A DNA stretch of 45,448 bases from Nitrospira sp. (GTDB lineage Bacteria; Nitrospirota; Nitrospiria; Nitrospirales; Nitrospiraceae), in the NCBI GenBank assembly GCA_029865345.1, contig JAOUHD010000010.1, forward strand, positions 1 through 45,448, read 5' to 3'. Position numbers and translations under genes: made by a program. The first letter of the stretch is position 1; every line of letters starts with the position of its first letter. The notes beneath the pieces were generated by a model. That model was not told the origin of the DNA. It ran no database searches and saw only the letters and a program-made list of their open reading frames with translations. This document shows, in pieces, positions 32,823 to 43,171 of this stretch.

Positions 32823-35237
32823 ATGAGTACGCCGCTGGATACCGATCGCTCAATGTCCACCGAACTTGTCGATCTCCGCCGACAAGTTCATGAATTGCAG
32901 CAGGCATTGGCTCAGGCAGAACAAGACCGTTTTTCGGCGCAGACATCAGCACTTGGGGCTGCCCAGATAGGCACATGGGAGTGGGACAGCCATACCAATC
33001 GTGTCAAATGGTCATCGGAAACCGAGGAAATTTTTGGCATCCCTCCTGGTTCCTTTGACGGCACATATGAAAAGTTCTTCGCACTCGTTCATCCAGATGA
33101 CCGTCAACGGTTAGGCAGTGCTATTGCGAAGGCCGTCGAAGACCGGGCCCCCTACAGAATCGAACATCGAATCATCACACCGGAGGGAACCATCCTGTGG
33201 GTCACCTGCCGCGGCCGAGCCGTGTTCAACCAGAACGAACCGGTGACAGGCATGGCCGGCACCATTGAGGACATTACGGCACGTAAAGAGCTGGAACTGG
33301 CCCAACAAGACTTTCGAGCGACACTCGAGGGACAGGTCCGTGAACGCACGGCGAAGCTAGAACAAGTTGTTACCGACCTCAGGAAAGAAGTCGAACGGAG
33401 GCAGCAAGCTGAATCCGCGCTCAAGACCAGTGAGCAACGCTACCAGTCGTTGTATGAACAGAACCCTTTCATGTACTTCACGCTCACCGTTGAGGGTACG
33501 GTGTTGTCCGTCAATCAATTTGGGGCTGATCAACTTGGGTATCAGAAGGAAGACCTCGTTGGTCGTTCGATCCTGAACGTGTTTGACACGAAGGATCACC
33601 AGACCGTGCTGACACAGCTCAAGGCCTCTGTAGCCAGTCCATACACGCTGTGTCAGTGGGAGATTCAAAAAACCAGAAAAGACGGGACGAGACTATGGGT
33701 CAGGGAACGAGCACGGGCCATTTCCGATCTCGCCAAGCAACCCCTCGTTCTCATCTCCTGTGAAGACATCACGGAACGCCGCGACGCGGAAGACCGGCTT
33801 CGAGACAATGAGACACGCTGGATCGCCGGCGAATTAGACAGGCAGGAATCGGAGCAGGCGCTGCGCGCATCCGAATTGAAGTTCAGGACATTCGTTGAAA
33901 CGACCCGCGACTGGGTCTGGGAGGTCAACGAGCACGCCATCTACACCTACGCCAGTCCGCGCATTCGAGAAATCCTTGGATATGAGCCGGAGGAAGTGAT
34001 TGGGAAAACCCCGTTCGACTTGATGCCGCCGGACGAAGCCATCCGGGTCGCTGGCTTGTTCGGTCCTATTGCCGCGGCTCGACAACCCTTTACTTTGCTT
34101 GAAAATACGAATCATCACAAGAATGGACGCCTGGTTGTGCTCGAAACCAGCGGCACACCGATCTTCGACAGCGCCGGAACTTTTCGCGGCTATCACGGAA
34201 TCGATCGGGATATTTCGGCCCGCAAACGAACCGAGGAAGCCTTACGTGCAAGCGAGCTGCGGCTTCAGCACTTTGTCGCTGAAGCCCCAGTCGGGCTCTG
34301 TATCCTTGATGAAAACTGGCGTGCGATCAGCGCCAACAAAGCCCTGTGTGAGCTCACAGGATATGAAGAACATGAAACCGTGGGCAGCACCTATGCCCTC
34401 TACACGCACCCGGATGATCTGGCAGCCAATATCATATTGACAGATGAGTTTTTCCGCGGGGTTCGATCGGAATATACCTACGAAAAGCGGTACATTCGTA
34501 AGTCTGGTGAAATTATTTGGGTCTCCGTCAAAGCCACCCGAATCGAGTTGTCGGGCTATACAGGGCCACTCCTCCTTGCTGCGGTTCAGGATATTACCGA
34601 GCGCAAACTAGCGATGAAAGAACGTGAGCAGTTGAGTCGAGACCTGCACGACAATATTTTGCAAGCCCTCTACGCAGTCGGCATGCAACTGGAAGCCGGG
34701 AAGTTGTCGATGGGAAAATCGCCTCGGAAGTCGAAACTCCATATGGCGCAAGCCGTAAACCAGCTCAACGCACTGATGCTTGATATCCGGCGATTCATTA
34801 CCTCGTTAACTCAGCGTACGACGACGGAACTGGATTTCGGACAGGCCCTGCAACAGCTCGTCACATCGATGTCCAGTGCGAGCCAGGCCCCGCCTGAACT
34901 GGAGATCGCAACTCCAGTCCTGTCGTTCATCACACCCACCCTGGGAGAACAGTTGCTTAACATTGTACGAGAAGCCCTCAGTAATAGTACCCGCCATGCG
35001 CAGGCATCCCATCGCTGGATTCGACTCAGCCTGGCGGGAAATGCCATCCATTTGATCATCGGTGATAATGGGGTCGGACTTTCGACTGCGCGCAAATGTC
35101 GAGCCGGTCATGGATTGCGCAACATGGCAGCCCGAGCCAAGCAGATCTCCGCCATCTTTACGCTAAAGAGCGCACCGGGGGAGGGAACCCGCGTGATGGT
35201 CGACATTCCACTGAAGAGGGAACACATCTATGAATAA
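32823..35237 (+). CDS. Multi-PAS NarL-type sensor histidine kinase
   Basis: About 804 residues from the ATG at 32823; a GTG at 32790 lies inside a hairpin and neither start has a strong ribosome site. No membrane helix is seen, so it is probably cytosolic. A short coil (about 10-40) is followed by four PAS/PAC units, each closed by a D-I-T/S-x-R-K/R motif (EDITARKE, EDITERRDA, RDISARKRT, QDITERKLA). The HisKA_3 box is SRDLHDNILQALYAVG; the HATPase has REALSNSTRHA, DNGVGL and GHGLRNMAARAK. The PAS units suggest redox, oxygen or small-ligand sensing. Its end overlaps the next regulator by 8 bases. Confidence 0.92.
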   Translation: MSTPLDTDRSMSTELVDLRRQVHELQQALAQAEQDRFSAQTSALGAAQIGTWEWDSHTNRVKWSSETEEIFGIPPGSFDGTYEKFFALVHPDDRQRLGSAIAKAVEDRAPYRIEHRIITPEGTILWVTCRGRAVFNQNEPVTGMAGTIEDITARKELELAQQDFRATLEGQVRERTAKLEQVVTDLRKEVERRQQAESALKTSEQRYQSLYEQNPFMYFTLTVEGTVLSVNQFGADQLGYQKEDLVGRSILNVFDTKDHQTVLTQLKASVASPYTLCQWEIQKTRKDGTRLWVRERARAISDLAKQPLVLISCEDITERRDAEDRLRDNETRWIAGELDRQESEQALRASELKFRTFVETTRDWVWEVNEHAIYTYASPRIREILGYEPEEVIGKTPFDLMPPDEAIRVAGLFGPIAAARQPFTLLENTNHHKNGRLVVLETSGTPIFDSAGTFRGYHGIDRDISARKRTEEALRASELRLQHFVAEAPVGLCILDENWRAISANKALCELTGYEEHETVGSTYALYTHPDDLAANIILTDEFFRGVRSEYTYEKRYIRKSGEIIWVSVKATRIELSGYTGPLLLAAVQDITERKLAMKEREQLSRDLHDNILQALYAVGMQLEAGKLSMGKSPRKSKLHMAQAVNQLNALMLDIRRFITSLTQRTTTELDFGQALQQLVTSMSSASQAPPELEIATPVLSFITPTLGEQLLNIVREALSNSTRHAQASHRWIRLSLAGNAIHLIIGDNGVGLSTARKCRAGHGLRNMAARAKQISAIFTLKSAPGEGTRVMVDIPLKREHIYE

Positions 35238-35928
35238 GTCTAAACCAATTCGGCTGGTCATTGTGGATGATCATGAAGTCGTACGTATCGGGCTCTGTGC
35301 GGTCCTCAATTTGACGCCTGGCATGAAGGTAATAGGCCAAGGTGGGCAGATGGAAGAGGCGAAGACGCTCTGTTACCGTCTGAAACCGGACCTCGTCTTA
35401 CTCGATATCCGGCTGCCGGACGGCAGTGGGGTAGATGCCGCTCGTGAGATTCTTGCCAAATGCCCCAAGACACGCGTGTTGTTTTTGACGAGCTTCGCCG
35501 ACGACCATACGGTCCTAGAGGCTATTCTGTCCGGTGCTCAAGGGTACATTCTTAAGGATATCGCATCCGAAGCGTTGGTTCGTGCCATTCGAACCATCTA
35601 CGCTGGCCAACCCGTCATTGATCCCCGCTTGACCAAACATACCATGGAGTGGCTCAAGCACGTCTACACAGAGCCTGGCCAATCCAAACGACCACTCCTT
35701 TCACCGCAAGAACAACGACTCCTTCCCTTGGTGGCAAAAGGCCTCACCAACAAAGAAATCGCCAAAGACCTCAACTTGAGCGAAAAAACCGTCAAGAACT
35801 ATCTTGCAAATATCTATTCAAAACTGAACATTGGGCGCCGATCCCAGATTGCTGCCTTTTATGCCGGAAGCTTTAAGGGCTCGGAGGTGCGTTTACCCAT
35901 GATGGCGACTCGCGCCAGTACTGGCTGA
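35230..35928 (+). CDS. NarL/FixJ-type response regulator
   Basis: 232 residues, overlapping the kinase end by 8 bases and therefore its likely partner. The receiver has VDDHE near residue 13, phosphoacceptor Asp59 (VLLDIRLPDGSG) and Lys in YILKDIASEA; the LuxR-type helix-turn-helix is LSPQEQRLLPLVAKGLTN, EIAKDLNLSEKTVKNYLANI. The HTH is clearly paralogous to that of the regulator at 31681, so the two kinase/regulator pairs arose from one pair, the second kinase having gained PAS domains. A 219-bp gap follows. Confidence 0.93.
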   Translation: MNKSKPIRLVIVDDHEVVRIGLCAVLNLTPGMKVIGQGGQMEEAKTLCYRLKPDLVLLDIRLPDGSGVDAAREILAKCPKTRVLFLTSFADDHTVLEAILSGAQGYILKDIASEALVRAIRTIYAGQPVIDPRLTKHTMEWLKHVYTEPGQSKRPLLSPQEQRLLPLVAKGLTNKEIAKDLNLSEKTVKNYLANIYSKLNIGRRSQIAAFYAGSFKGSEVRLPMMATRASTG

Positions 35929-36056
35929 CGCTAGTGGATACTCGCCCGTTGTTGCCACTGGGAAAAGAGCCTCACTGCCTGACAGTCCCCATCTGCCCAA
36001 TGTATCGATCTTTCTCTGGACCACTCACACGACCCACCAGACGGCGACAGATGGAA

Positions 36057-36085
36057 TTGACAGCTTGGAATTCACTGACTAGGAT
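36057..36085 (+). promoter_or_regulatory. Sigma70-type promoter for the YqhA-family gene
   Basis: TTGACA (36057-36062, exact consensus) and TAGGAT (36080-36085) are separated by 17 bp. The start point would be near 36092. A short dyad (AGCAC...GTGCT, about 36112-36131) and AGGAGG then precede the ATG at 36148. Confidence 0.65.
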
Positions 36086-36147
36086 ACGCTCCGCTGTCCA
36101 TTTGTCACTAGAGCACTGATATCGGTGTGCTGTTTAGGAGGAATCTG

Positions 36148-36723
36148 ATGTCCGATTCTGACTCACCAGAATCTCGAGAGATGCACAGATCACTGAAGCC
36201 TTCTCACTCAGCCAGCAATCACGTCGAGGCAACGTTCGAATCCATTGTCTTTGCCAGTCGATGGATTCAAGCCCCGCTCTATGGCGGACTCATCGTGGCG
36301 GAATTACTCTATGCCTACAAGTTTCTTCTCGAGCTCTGGGAGATGGTGTTCCACATCAACAAGATGGATGAAACGGTCTTCATGCTGGGAGTTCTTGGAT
36401 TGATCGATGTGACAATGGTCGCGAATTTGCTGACCATGGTGATCATCGGCGGGTATGCGACATTCGTCAGTAAGCTTGATTTGGAGCAACATCCAGACCG
36501 TCCCGATTGGCTGACCCATGTCGATCCCGGGACCATCAAGATTAAGTTGGCGGCTTCGTTAATCGGAATATCAAGTATTCATCTTTTGAAGGGGTTCGTG
36601 GACGTCGCCAATGAGAACCCGGAACATCTAAAATGGAAGATCTTCATCCATATGACATTCTTAGCTTCTGCCATTTTGCTGGCATGGACCGACAAGATCA
36701 TGCAGAAGGACAAGAAGCACTGA
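36148..36723 (+). CDS. YqhA/UPF0114-family inner-membrane protein
   Basis: 191 residues from the ATG at 36148, preferred over ATG 36127 because AGGAGG lies just upstream of it. Four membrane segments are predicted (about 35-60, 77-105, 130-150, 163-182). The family pattern is visible: FESIVFASRWIQAPLYGGLI, then LGLIDVTMVANLLTMVIIGG and KLAASLIGISSIHLLKGFVD. Function is unknown in the family. It has its own promoter and is convergent with the phosphorelay operon that follows. Confidence 0.9.
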   Translation: MSDSDSPESREMHRSLKPSHSASNHVEATFESIVFASRWIQAPLYGGLIVAELLYAYKFLLELWEMVFHINKMDETVFMLGVLGLIDVTMVANLLTMVIIGGYATFVSKLDLEQHPDRPDWLTHVDPGTIKIKLAASLIGISSIHLLKGFVDVANENPEHLKWKIFIHMTFLASAILLAWTDKIMQKDKKH

Positions 36724-36790
36724 AGGATGACGAGGCCCTGTCTTAATCACTCAAAATAATCGCTGGTCATAGGGGTACCGCAGCGTCCGT

Positions 36791-38359
36791 CTAGGCAGCG
36801 AGTTTGGAGGACCCGCTTGTCTCAATAGCTAACTTAATAGCGTCGACAGTCAACGGTTTTCCGAGATGTCCATCAATGTGGAACGGAAGATGCGCTGGAA
36901 TCTCGTTACTGAACGACTCGTGCATCAGCCCAAGAATTTGCAACCTAGAGAAGCGTTCCTTCAACCTTTGCACATGCTTACGCGCTACTTCCAAGAGCAG
37001 CAAGTTGCACTCCACAACGAGCAATATAGGAGCAACCTCCGGACCTATCTTTACCAGATCTTCGACGTCCGCTAGGGTCTGGACCCGATATCCGAGCTTT
37101 TCCAATGTTCTTCTAATAACGGCTTGACTGACGACTTCTTTCACATAGACAAGCGCCTCACGAGGTGTGACTGCCTCCGGCATACGGTCACTGGCATCCG
37201 CAAGCGGGAGGTCAAACCAGAATCGGCTCCCCCGGCCAGGCTTGCTTTCAAACTCAATTGTTCCGCCCATCAACTCCACAAGCTGTTTCGCAAGTGCCAG
37301 GCCAAGTCCCGTACCGCCATATTGACGATGATCGGACCCGTCCACCTGCACGAACGGCCGAAACAACCGATTGGCATCTGTCGGATTGATGCCAATTCCT
37401 GTGTCGGCTACAGCAACCCGAATTCGGCCAGCACCCATCTTTTCAGGCCCTCCCGCAAGTATCTGCGGCGCCGGGCAGACGTGCACACAGACTTCTCCCC
37501 TCTCTGTAAACTTCATCGCATTACTGAGCAACACCTGAAGAATACGCCCGATGTGGGTTTGATCCCCCCACAATGTCGGCGGAATCGTCGAGGCAATCTC
37601 TCGGCGAAGCACAATGCCCTTTCCCTTGCTGCGTTCGTCATGCCGAGCCAGATGTTCGTCAACCAATGCTGGCAGGGAAAATTCCACCCGATTGAGCGTG
37701 ACACGGCCTGTGTCCAATTTAGAAAAGTCGAGAATATCATTCACGATATCAAGTAAGGCCGTGGCGGACGTTCTGATCGTTTCAGCGCAGTCTCGCTGCT
37801 CAGGGGAGAGCTCCGTATCGAGCAACAATTCATCCATCCCGATGATACCGTTCATCGGTGTCCGAATCTCATGGCTGATGGTCGCGAGAAACTCTGACTT
37901 CAAGCGAGTGCCTTCAAGCGCGGCGTCACGAGCCTGCATCAACTTATCCTGGCTGTCTCGTAGGTCTCGCATGGCCTGACCGGCCCGCAACATATAGCGC
38001 ACCCGATGTCCGAGCAAGAGACCATTGACCGGCTTGACGATGAAGTCAGTGGCCCCAGCATCATAGGCTTGGGTAATTGACTGATAGTCCTCGAGCCCGG
38101 TCATCATGAGCACAGGAGTGTGAATGCCTTCCGGCAATTTTCGCAGCTCAGCACAGACTGTAAACCCATCCATTTCCGGCATCATAATATCTAGAAGAAT
38201 GAGATCCGGACGTCTCTTGATGAATACCTCGAGGCCAAGTCGACCATTCTCGGCTTCTTCCACCGACCAGCCGGATTGTTCAAGCGCCTCACGGGCCAGC
38301 AAGCGTGCGACGGGATCATCATCGACGATGAGAACCGTGGGACGACCGTTCTCCATCAT
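36791..38359 (-). CDS. Receiver-histidine kinase with a degenerate C-terminal receiver
   Basis: 522 residues. The N-terminal receiver (about 8-122) has VDDDP and phosphoacceptor Asp57 ([13 protein letters not shown]), with Lys109 (FIVKPV). A short coil leads to HisKA with His163 ([11 protein letters not shown]), then HATPase_c (N box [31 protein letters not shown]). Residues about 401-515 fold like a second receiver, but the acidic pocket is lost (YVKEVVS) and Glu450 stands where the phosphoacceptor Asp should be (LLVVECN), while Lys501 (GKPL) is kept. The gene starts four bases inside the end of the preceding hybrid kinase, so its receiver is a likely acceptor for that kinase's HPt. Confidence 0.92.
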   Translation of the reverse strand: MMENGRPTVLIVDDDPVARLLAREALEQSGWSVEEAENGRLGLEVFIKRRPDLILLDIMMPEMDGFTVCAELRKLPEGIHTPVLMMTGLEDYQSITQAYDAGATDFIVKPVNGLLLGHRVRYMLRAGQAMRDLRDSQDKLMQARDAALEGTRLKSEFLATISHEIRTPMNGIIGMDELLLDTELSPEQRDCAETIRTSATALLDIVNDILDFSKLDTGRVTLNRVEFSLPALVDEHLARHDERSKGKGIVLRREIASTIPPTLWGDQTHIGRILQVLLSNAMKFTERGEVCVHVCPAPQILAGGPEKMGAGRIRVAVADTGIGINPTDANRLFRPFVQVDGSDHRQYGGTGLGLALAKQLVELMGGTIEFESKPGRGSRFWFDLPLADASDRMPEAVTPREALVYVKEVVSQAVIRRTLEKLGYRVQTLADVEDLVKIGPEVAPILLVVECNLLLLEVARKHVQRLKERFSRLQILGLMHESFSNEIPAHLPFHIDGHLGKPLTVDAIKLAIETSGSSKLAA

Positions 38360-41300
38360 GCCGCCGCCCTCCCCTTGCCGATTTCGTCTTGGAAGGCGGC
38401 ACAGGCGTCGGCGTAGTGTCGCTCCAGTTTCTTTAAGGTCTCATCCGCTCGCTCCAATTCTCCCCTCGCACCCATCATTTCCAGCTCACGGCAGTCGGAA
38501 GCTAATGCAGTCGCTCCTAACTGTGCACTACTCGATTTTAGGCGATGCGCAGCGGCACGCAGCTCACCTGCATCCTTTGACAACACGGCACGGCGTATCC
38601 GATCGATGATCTCCGGCGACGAGTCCATATACTGAGTCACGATGCGGGCGACGATATCGGGTTGACCTGGTCGTTGCAGCGCACGGATGGCGGCTAACGC
38701 GGCCTGATCAATCGTCGTTGGTTCAATGATTGTGTCCTGGCGTGGCTTTACCATCTGAAGAGCAGGAACCTCCTGCAGAGCTGCAGGGTTCTGCTGCACT
38801 GGTGCGTTCGTTATATCACCGCACACCTCGACCTGAACAGGTCTTCTGTTGAACACCCAACGAGCCAGCACCTGCTCAAGTTGAGAGAGCGTAAACGGCT
38901 TTGTCAGGTAATCGTCCATGCCTGCGGCAAGGCACAACTCTCGATCTCCCTGCATCGCGTGTGCCGTCAGCGCGACAATTGGCACATGAGAAACAGATCG
39001 GTGAACGTTGATATGGGATGGCGACGTTGTGCTCGCCTCACGTTCTCTGATCAACTGTGTCGCGGTGAAACCATCCATCTCGGGCATTTGGCAATCCATG
39101 AAGATAAGCGCGTACTCTGCACTCTCCACCGCAGCGACTGCTTCTCGCCCGTTCTCAGCCGTATCAATTCGAAGGTTGAGCGTTTCCAGCATGCCGCAGG
39201 CAACTTCTCGGTTCACCGGGTTGTCTTCAACCAACAGAATGCGAACCTGCTCAGATCCTTCCGCGTGATAGGCAAGTGGTTCAGCATCGATTCCGCTTTC
39301 CTCAGCGGAGGGCGGCTGCAACCTCTGAGCAGGGTCGCATTCTTTGAAATAGCCGCTAAACGTGAATGTGGATCCTTCTCCCGGAGCACTTTGGAGCTTG
39401 ATATGTCCACCCATGAGAGTAACGAGTTGCTTGACGATTGCCAGCCCCAAGCCCGTCCCACCATATTTCCTGGTCGTCGAGCCATCGGCTTGGGAAAATG
39501 CAGCAAAGATATGAGCTTGAGCCTCAGGGGAGATGCCAATACCTGTGTCTCGTACCGTGACCGACAATCCATACAGTTCCCCTCGATGACTCTCTACGGA
39601 CACAGCGACCTCGATGACGCCCCGCTCTGTAAACTTGACTGCGTTGCCGACCAGATTGACGATGATTTGCCTCAGCCGCATCGGATCACCGAGCAGGTAG
39701 GCCGGAATATCACCGGCCACATGCCACGAGATCTTCAGGTGCTTCTTCTGCACTTCAGGCATCGCCAGATCAACCGCGTCCTGAATCGTCCGACGAATCT
39801 CAAAAGAGATGATCTCCAGCTGTAACTTCCCCGCTTCGATTTTCGAGAAGTCCAAGATATCGTTGATGAGGCCCAGGAGCACCGTGCCGGAGCGATGGAT
39901 GGATTCCGTCAAGTGACGTTCTTTGTCGCCCAGAGCGCATCGGAGCAAGAGTTCCGCCATGCCAAGCACTCCGTTCATGGGCGTCCGAATTTCGTGACTC
40001 ACGTTCGCAAGGAACTGGCTCTTCGCTTGGCTGGCCGCTTCGGCCACTTCCTTGGCCTGACGGAGCTGCTCCTCCGCCACTTTGCGATCAGTCACATCGA
40101 GATGGATGCCGACGATGCGGGTCGATTGGCCGTGACTCTTGATCAACGTGCCACGGGCCAGAATCCACCGGTAGAACCCATCTTTGTGGCGAAGACGGTG
40201 CTCAATCTCGAGCTGAGACTTCCTCCTGCTCAAATACGCCGCGATGGCACCCAGTGCTCGCTCATGATCTTCAGGATGAATCCGACTTTCCCATTCCTGA
40301 AACGTATTGCCGATCTCGTGATCCTCATGGCCCAACTGCCGCTTCCACTCAGACGACAGATAGACGTCATTGGAATTCAGGTCCCAGTCCCAAATCCCGA
40401 TGTTCGTACTCTGCACCGTTGTGGTCAGGCGGCCTTCGCTGGTGCGCAAGGCCTGCTCGACTTTCCGTCTGTCGGCAGACTCAATCGCTAGAGCAACCGT
40501 ATTCGCGATGGACGCCGCGAAATGCTGCTCCTCAAGCGTCCAGTGTCGCACGGGACCAATATGTTCGTGGCAAATCACACCAACCATCCGGCCTTCCGAT
40601 CGAATGGGCACGTCCAGCATGGAGGTAATCCCAAGCGGAGCCAGGTAGCCCGCTGTAAATTCTGCTGTTCTCGTATCCGTCTGAGCATCATCGGCTGCGA
40701 GGACACGTTCAGTTTCGAGTTCCTGGAAGTATTTCGGGTAATCCGACGCGCTCAACGCCAGACCCTGAGAATGTTCTCGAGTTGCGAGTTGATACCGATC
40801 GGCACATTGAATGCCGGAACGATCACCGGTAAAAAACCAGATGCTGACTCGCTCCGTATGGAGACATTCCGCAGCCACTCGGGTGACGGCCTGACACGCT
40901 TCTTGGAGATTACCGCCGTAAACTTGTGCATTCTTTGCCAGCTCGGATAATCCTGTTTGAATGCGCCGGAGAAGGCCTTCGGTGTGCAGACGTTCTCGTT
41001 CGACTTGCTTCTGATGACTGATATCCCTGAAGACAAGCACCGCTCCCATCACTCCGCTGTCCGACAGCATCGGAGTGACAACCAAAGAGATTGGGACCAG
41101 CTGGCCGTCTGCCGTCACCAGCAAGCCATCGTCTGTCCGATATGGCTCGCCGGATTCAAGAGGTGGAAACGTGGCGTCGGTAATCAAACACTCGTCTCGG
41201 TACTCCTCCGGACCAGGAGAAATCATCTGATAAACAGGACGACCGCAGAGGGCTTGAGCCGTCCCACTGAATAACTTTTCCGCTTGCTGGTTGGTCATCC

Positions 41301-41601
41301 TGATCTTCCAGTCTGAATCCACGACACAGAGCCCATCCCCGAGAGAGTGTACTACCGCCTGGAGTTTGTTCCGCTCCTGGGCCAGTTGCGTGTCGCTGCT
41401 CTGTTTGAGCTGAGCGTAGAGATCCTGCATCTCCTTCGAGGAGAGAGCCAACGACCGTTCCAAGAGTGCATGGCCTTGATCGGCCTCCACATAGCTCCGA
41501 TCAATCCGCTCAAGCAACTCACTCCAAGCCGCGAGTGACGGCGGCGGATGCTGTGCATCAAGGTCTAAACGTTTCAGTTGTCGAGCCAGCAAGGGATGCA
41601 T
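38356..41601 (-). CDS. Hybrid histidine kinase PAS-GAF-PAS-HisKA-HATPase-REC-HPt
   Basis: 1081 residues, no membrane helix. Order: N-terminal coil (about 25-80), PAS (about 80-200, ending FRDISHQKQ), GAF (about 215-375), PAS/PAC (about 388-508, ending LDVTDRKVA), HisKA with His536 ([11 protein letters not shown]), HATPase_c (about 638-752; [30 protein letters not shown]), receiver with Asp836 ([13 protein letters not shown]), and HPt with His1019 ([14 protein letters not shown]). This supports a His-Asp-His multistep relay within one chain. The start is 6 bp after the FIST gene, and the end overlaps the next kinase gene by four bases. The FIST protein is the obvious input candidate. Confidence 0.94.
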   Translation of the reverse strand: MHPLLARQLKRLDLDAQHPPPSLAAWSELLERIDRSYVEADQGHALLERSLALSSKEMQDLYAQLKQSSDTQLAQERNKLQAVVHSLGDGLCVVDSDWKIRMTNQQAEKLFSGTAQALCGRPVYQMISPGPEEYRDECLITDATFPPLESGEPYRTDDGLLVTADGQLVPISLVVTPMLSDSGVMGAVLVFRDISHQKQVERERLHTEGLLRRIQTGLSELAKNAQVYGGNLQEACQAVTRVAAECLHTERVSIWFFTGDRSGIQCADRYQLATREHSQGLALSASDYPKYFQELETERVLAADDAQTDTRTAEFTAGYLAPLGITSMLDVPIRSEGRMVGVICHEHIGPVRHWTLEEQHFAASIANTVALAIESADRRKVEQALRTSEGRLTTTVQSTNIGIWDWDLNSNDVYLSSEWKRQLGHEDHEIGNTFQEWESRIHPEDHERALGAIAAYLSRRKSQLEIEHRLRHKDGFYRWILARGTLIKSHGQSTRIVGIHLDVTDRKVAEEQLRQAKEVAEAASQAKSQFLANVSHEIRTPMNGVLGMAELLLRCALGDKERHLTESIHRSGTVLLGLINDILDFSKIEAGKLQLEIISFEIRRTIQDAVDLAMPEVQKKHLKISWHVAGDIPAYLLGDPMRLRQIIVNLVGNAVKFTERGVIEVAVSVESHRGELYGLSVTVRDTGIGISPEAQAHIFAAFSQADGSTTRKYGGTGLGLAIVKQLVTLMGGHIKLQSAPGEGSTFTFSGYFKECDPAQRLQPPSAEESGIDAEPLAYHAEGSEQVRILLVEDNPVNREVACGMLETLNLRIDTAENGREAVAAVESAEYALIFMDCQMPEMDGFTATQLIREREASTTSPSHINVHRSVSHVPIVALTAHAMQGDRELCLAAGMDDYLTKPFTLSQLEQVLARWVFNRRPVQVEVCGDITNAPVQQNPAALQEVPALQMVKPRQDTIIEPTTIDQAALAAIRALQRPGQPDIVARIVTQYMDSSPEIIDRIRRAVLSKDAGELRAAAHRLKSSSAQLGATALASDCRELEMMGARGELERADETLKKLERHYADACAAFQDEIGKGRAAA

Positions 41602-41607
41602 GAAGAC

Positions 41608-42750
41608 TCAGGCCGCCTCACTCAACGTCGTCAGCGTCATCGTCTGATTGTGAAGATCACAGGTTCCTGTCGCAAAAGGGGACAGCTCTCCGTAGGAGTA
41701 GAACCCGATCTGTCTGGTCCCTTTGGGAAGCACGTCCAGCGTCGCCTCAATTTCCTCTTCCGTTCGTCCCCCCAACACAAGACGCCGACCCACACAACTG
41801 ATCGCAATGGCGAGGGTGCAGGGACCGCCATCCGTCGATAGCTTCGTGGAGGATGCCGCTTCTGACGCACCTTGGACTAACCGATCGAAATTCGCCTTCA
41901 TCAGCTGCGCGAGCGCCCCTTCCGGAATATCGCCGGCGAAGGTCAGCGATTGTTCCCGCTCATCCACGGCCAAAATGGTTCGGACTAGGCTCTTTGAATC
42001 TGATTCGTCAGAGCGCAACGCGAGCGGAAACAAGAGCCCCGTCGCTGGCAACCCAGCCGCTCGCTCGCCAAGATATTCCTTGTAGAGTTGGAGTGCAGGG
42101 CGACCATCGAGCTCAAAGAGGATGTTTCCTTTCGATCTCGTCACACAACGCTCGGGGCCAAACCGATCCCATCCCCCCTTCGATCCATGTCCGATCTGAA
42201 TGCGATCGCCATAAAAGCCAACGGCCGTCACAAAACCTGCTTGTGGTCGTCTGTCTTGTAGGACCCACGTCCGTTGGAATCGGTCACCATCGCCGGCCAG
42301 TCCACCGGTCACCACAACGGACGGAGACACCTTGGAATTTAATCCCCGAACCAGTTCACTCCCATTCACATGAAGCCCGTCAGAAAGGACGAAGATGCCT
42401 TTCAATCGCGAATCGTTCAGCTGTCGGGCAATCTCCTGTCCGGCGGAGAACGAGTGGTCCGCCGACTGAACAGGCGCACTGGCCAGCCGAAGATCCGTAT
42501 GATCAAATCGCACAATCGCTGCACTCACACTCTCATCAAAGATCTGTGTTCCCAAAATCTCCCCGGCGGTCGAGCATCCGATGACGATCGCTTCGCGATA
42601 GTCATCGGCCAGCTCGCTGAGAGTATCCGCTGAATCGAGAAAGCTGGAGGACCCGAACAACAAGACCAGTGTTCGCCGAGAGTCAATCCGGGGCCGGTTC
42701 TTGACGGACCAGTATTTCTTGCGATCATAACCAAAGGTATGAACTTCCAT
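41608..42750 (-). CDS. FIST-domain sensory protein
   Basis: 380 residues from the ATG at 42750-42748, behind GGGGA; the longer frame to 42840 has no ribosome site and a poor N-terminus. FIST_N (about 30-220) shows the family style RRTLVLLFGSSSFLD, AIVIGCSTAGEILG and VVVTGGLAGDGDRF. FIST_C (about 225-365) contains GRPALQLYKEYLGE and CVGRRLVLGGRTEEEIEA. The FIST domain was predicted to bind small ligands, possibly amino acids, and occurs beside or fused to signalling proteins. No signal peptide is seen, so it is probably cytoplasmic. It is the first gene of a tight three-gene operon with two kinases. Confidence 0.92.
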   Translation of the reverse strand: MEVHTFGYDRKKYWSVKNRPRIDSRRTLVLLFGSSSFLDSADTLSELADDYREAIVIGCSTAGEILGTQIFDESVSAAIVRFDHTDLRLASAPVQSADHSFSAGQEIARQLNDSRLKGIFVLSDGLHVNGSELVRGLNSKVSPSVVVTGGLAGDGDRFQRTWVLQDRRPQAGFVTAVGFYGDRIQIGHGSKGGWDRFGPERCVTRSKGNILFELDGRPALQLYKEYLGERAAGLPATGLLFPLALRSDESDSKSLVRTILAVDEREQSLTFAGDIPEGALAQLMKANFDRLVQGASEAASSTKLSTDGGPCTLAIAISCVGRRLVLGGRTEEEIEATLDVLPKGTRQIGFYSYGELSPFATGTCDLHNQTMTLTTLSEAA

Positions 42751-43171
42751 CGTATGTTCCCCTTTCGATCTTGGACTAGGCGGCAACCTGATTCCCAGGA
42801 TCACGTCCTGGTTTGACAGCCCCCTCCACTGCGCGTTCACGGAACCGGACCGTAAACCAACAGCGCGAGCCGCTTCCGAATGCTTCTTCTAAGCCACTCG
42901 TTCCTGCCTCACTCTAACCAACCTCTTGAAGATGGCTACACCCATGATTTGTGGCCATTCGCAAATAAGGTTGCTCGGATAGATGCGTCGACGTTCGTCG
43001 CATATCCCGCTTAAAAACGGAATCGCAAGCAAACCTACTCGGTACTTTTTCGGTTTTTAGATCACAAAACTTGATCGGAGCCAGGGGGGAGATTCTGAAG
43101 GACCACTACAACCGCGCCACAAGAGATTACCTATGCCAAACAGCCTCATCCGAATCGTCTACGGCTTCGCC
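42751..43171. other. Upstream region of the FIST-kinase operon
   Basis: 421 bp with no supported gene. It lies between the end of the ATPase gene and the FIST gene, both on the minus strand, and should hold the FIST operon promoter. No clear -35/-10 pair was found. A 12-bp near-palindrome, CGACG-TT-CGTCG, is at 42989-43000, flanked by ATG/CAT, and could be an operator. An A/T-rich stretch near 43045-43065 contains related words (GGTACTTTTTCGG, GGTTTTTAG). Confidence 0.4.
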
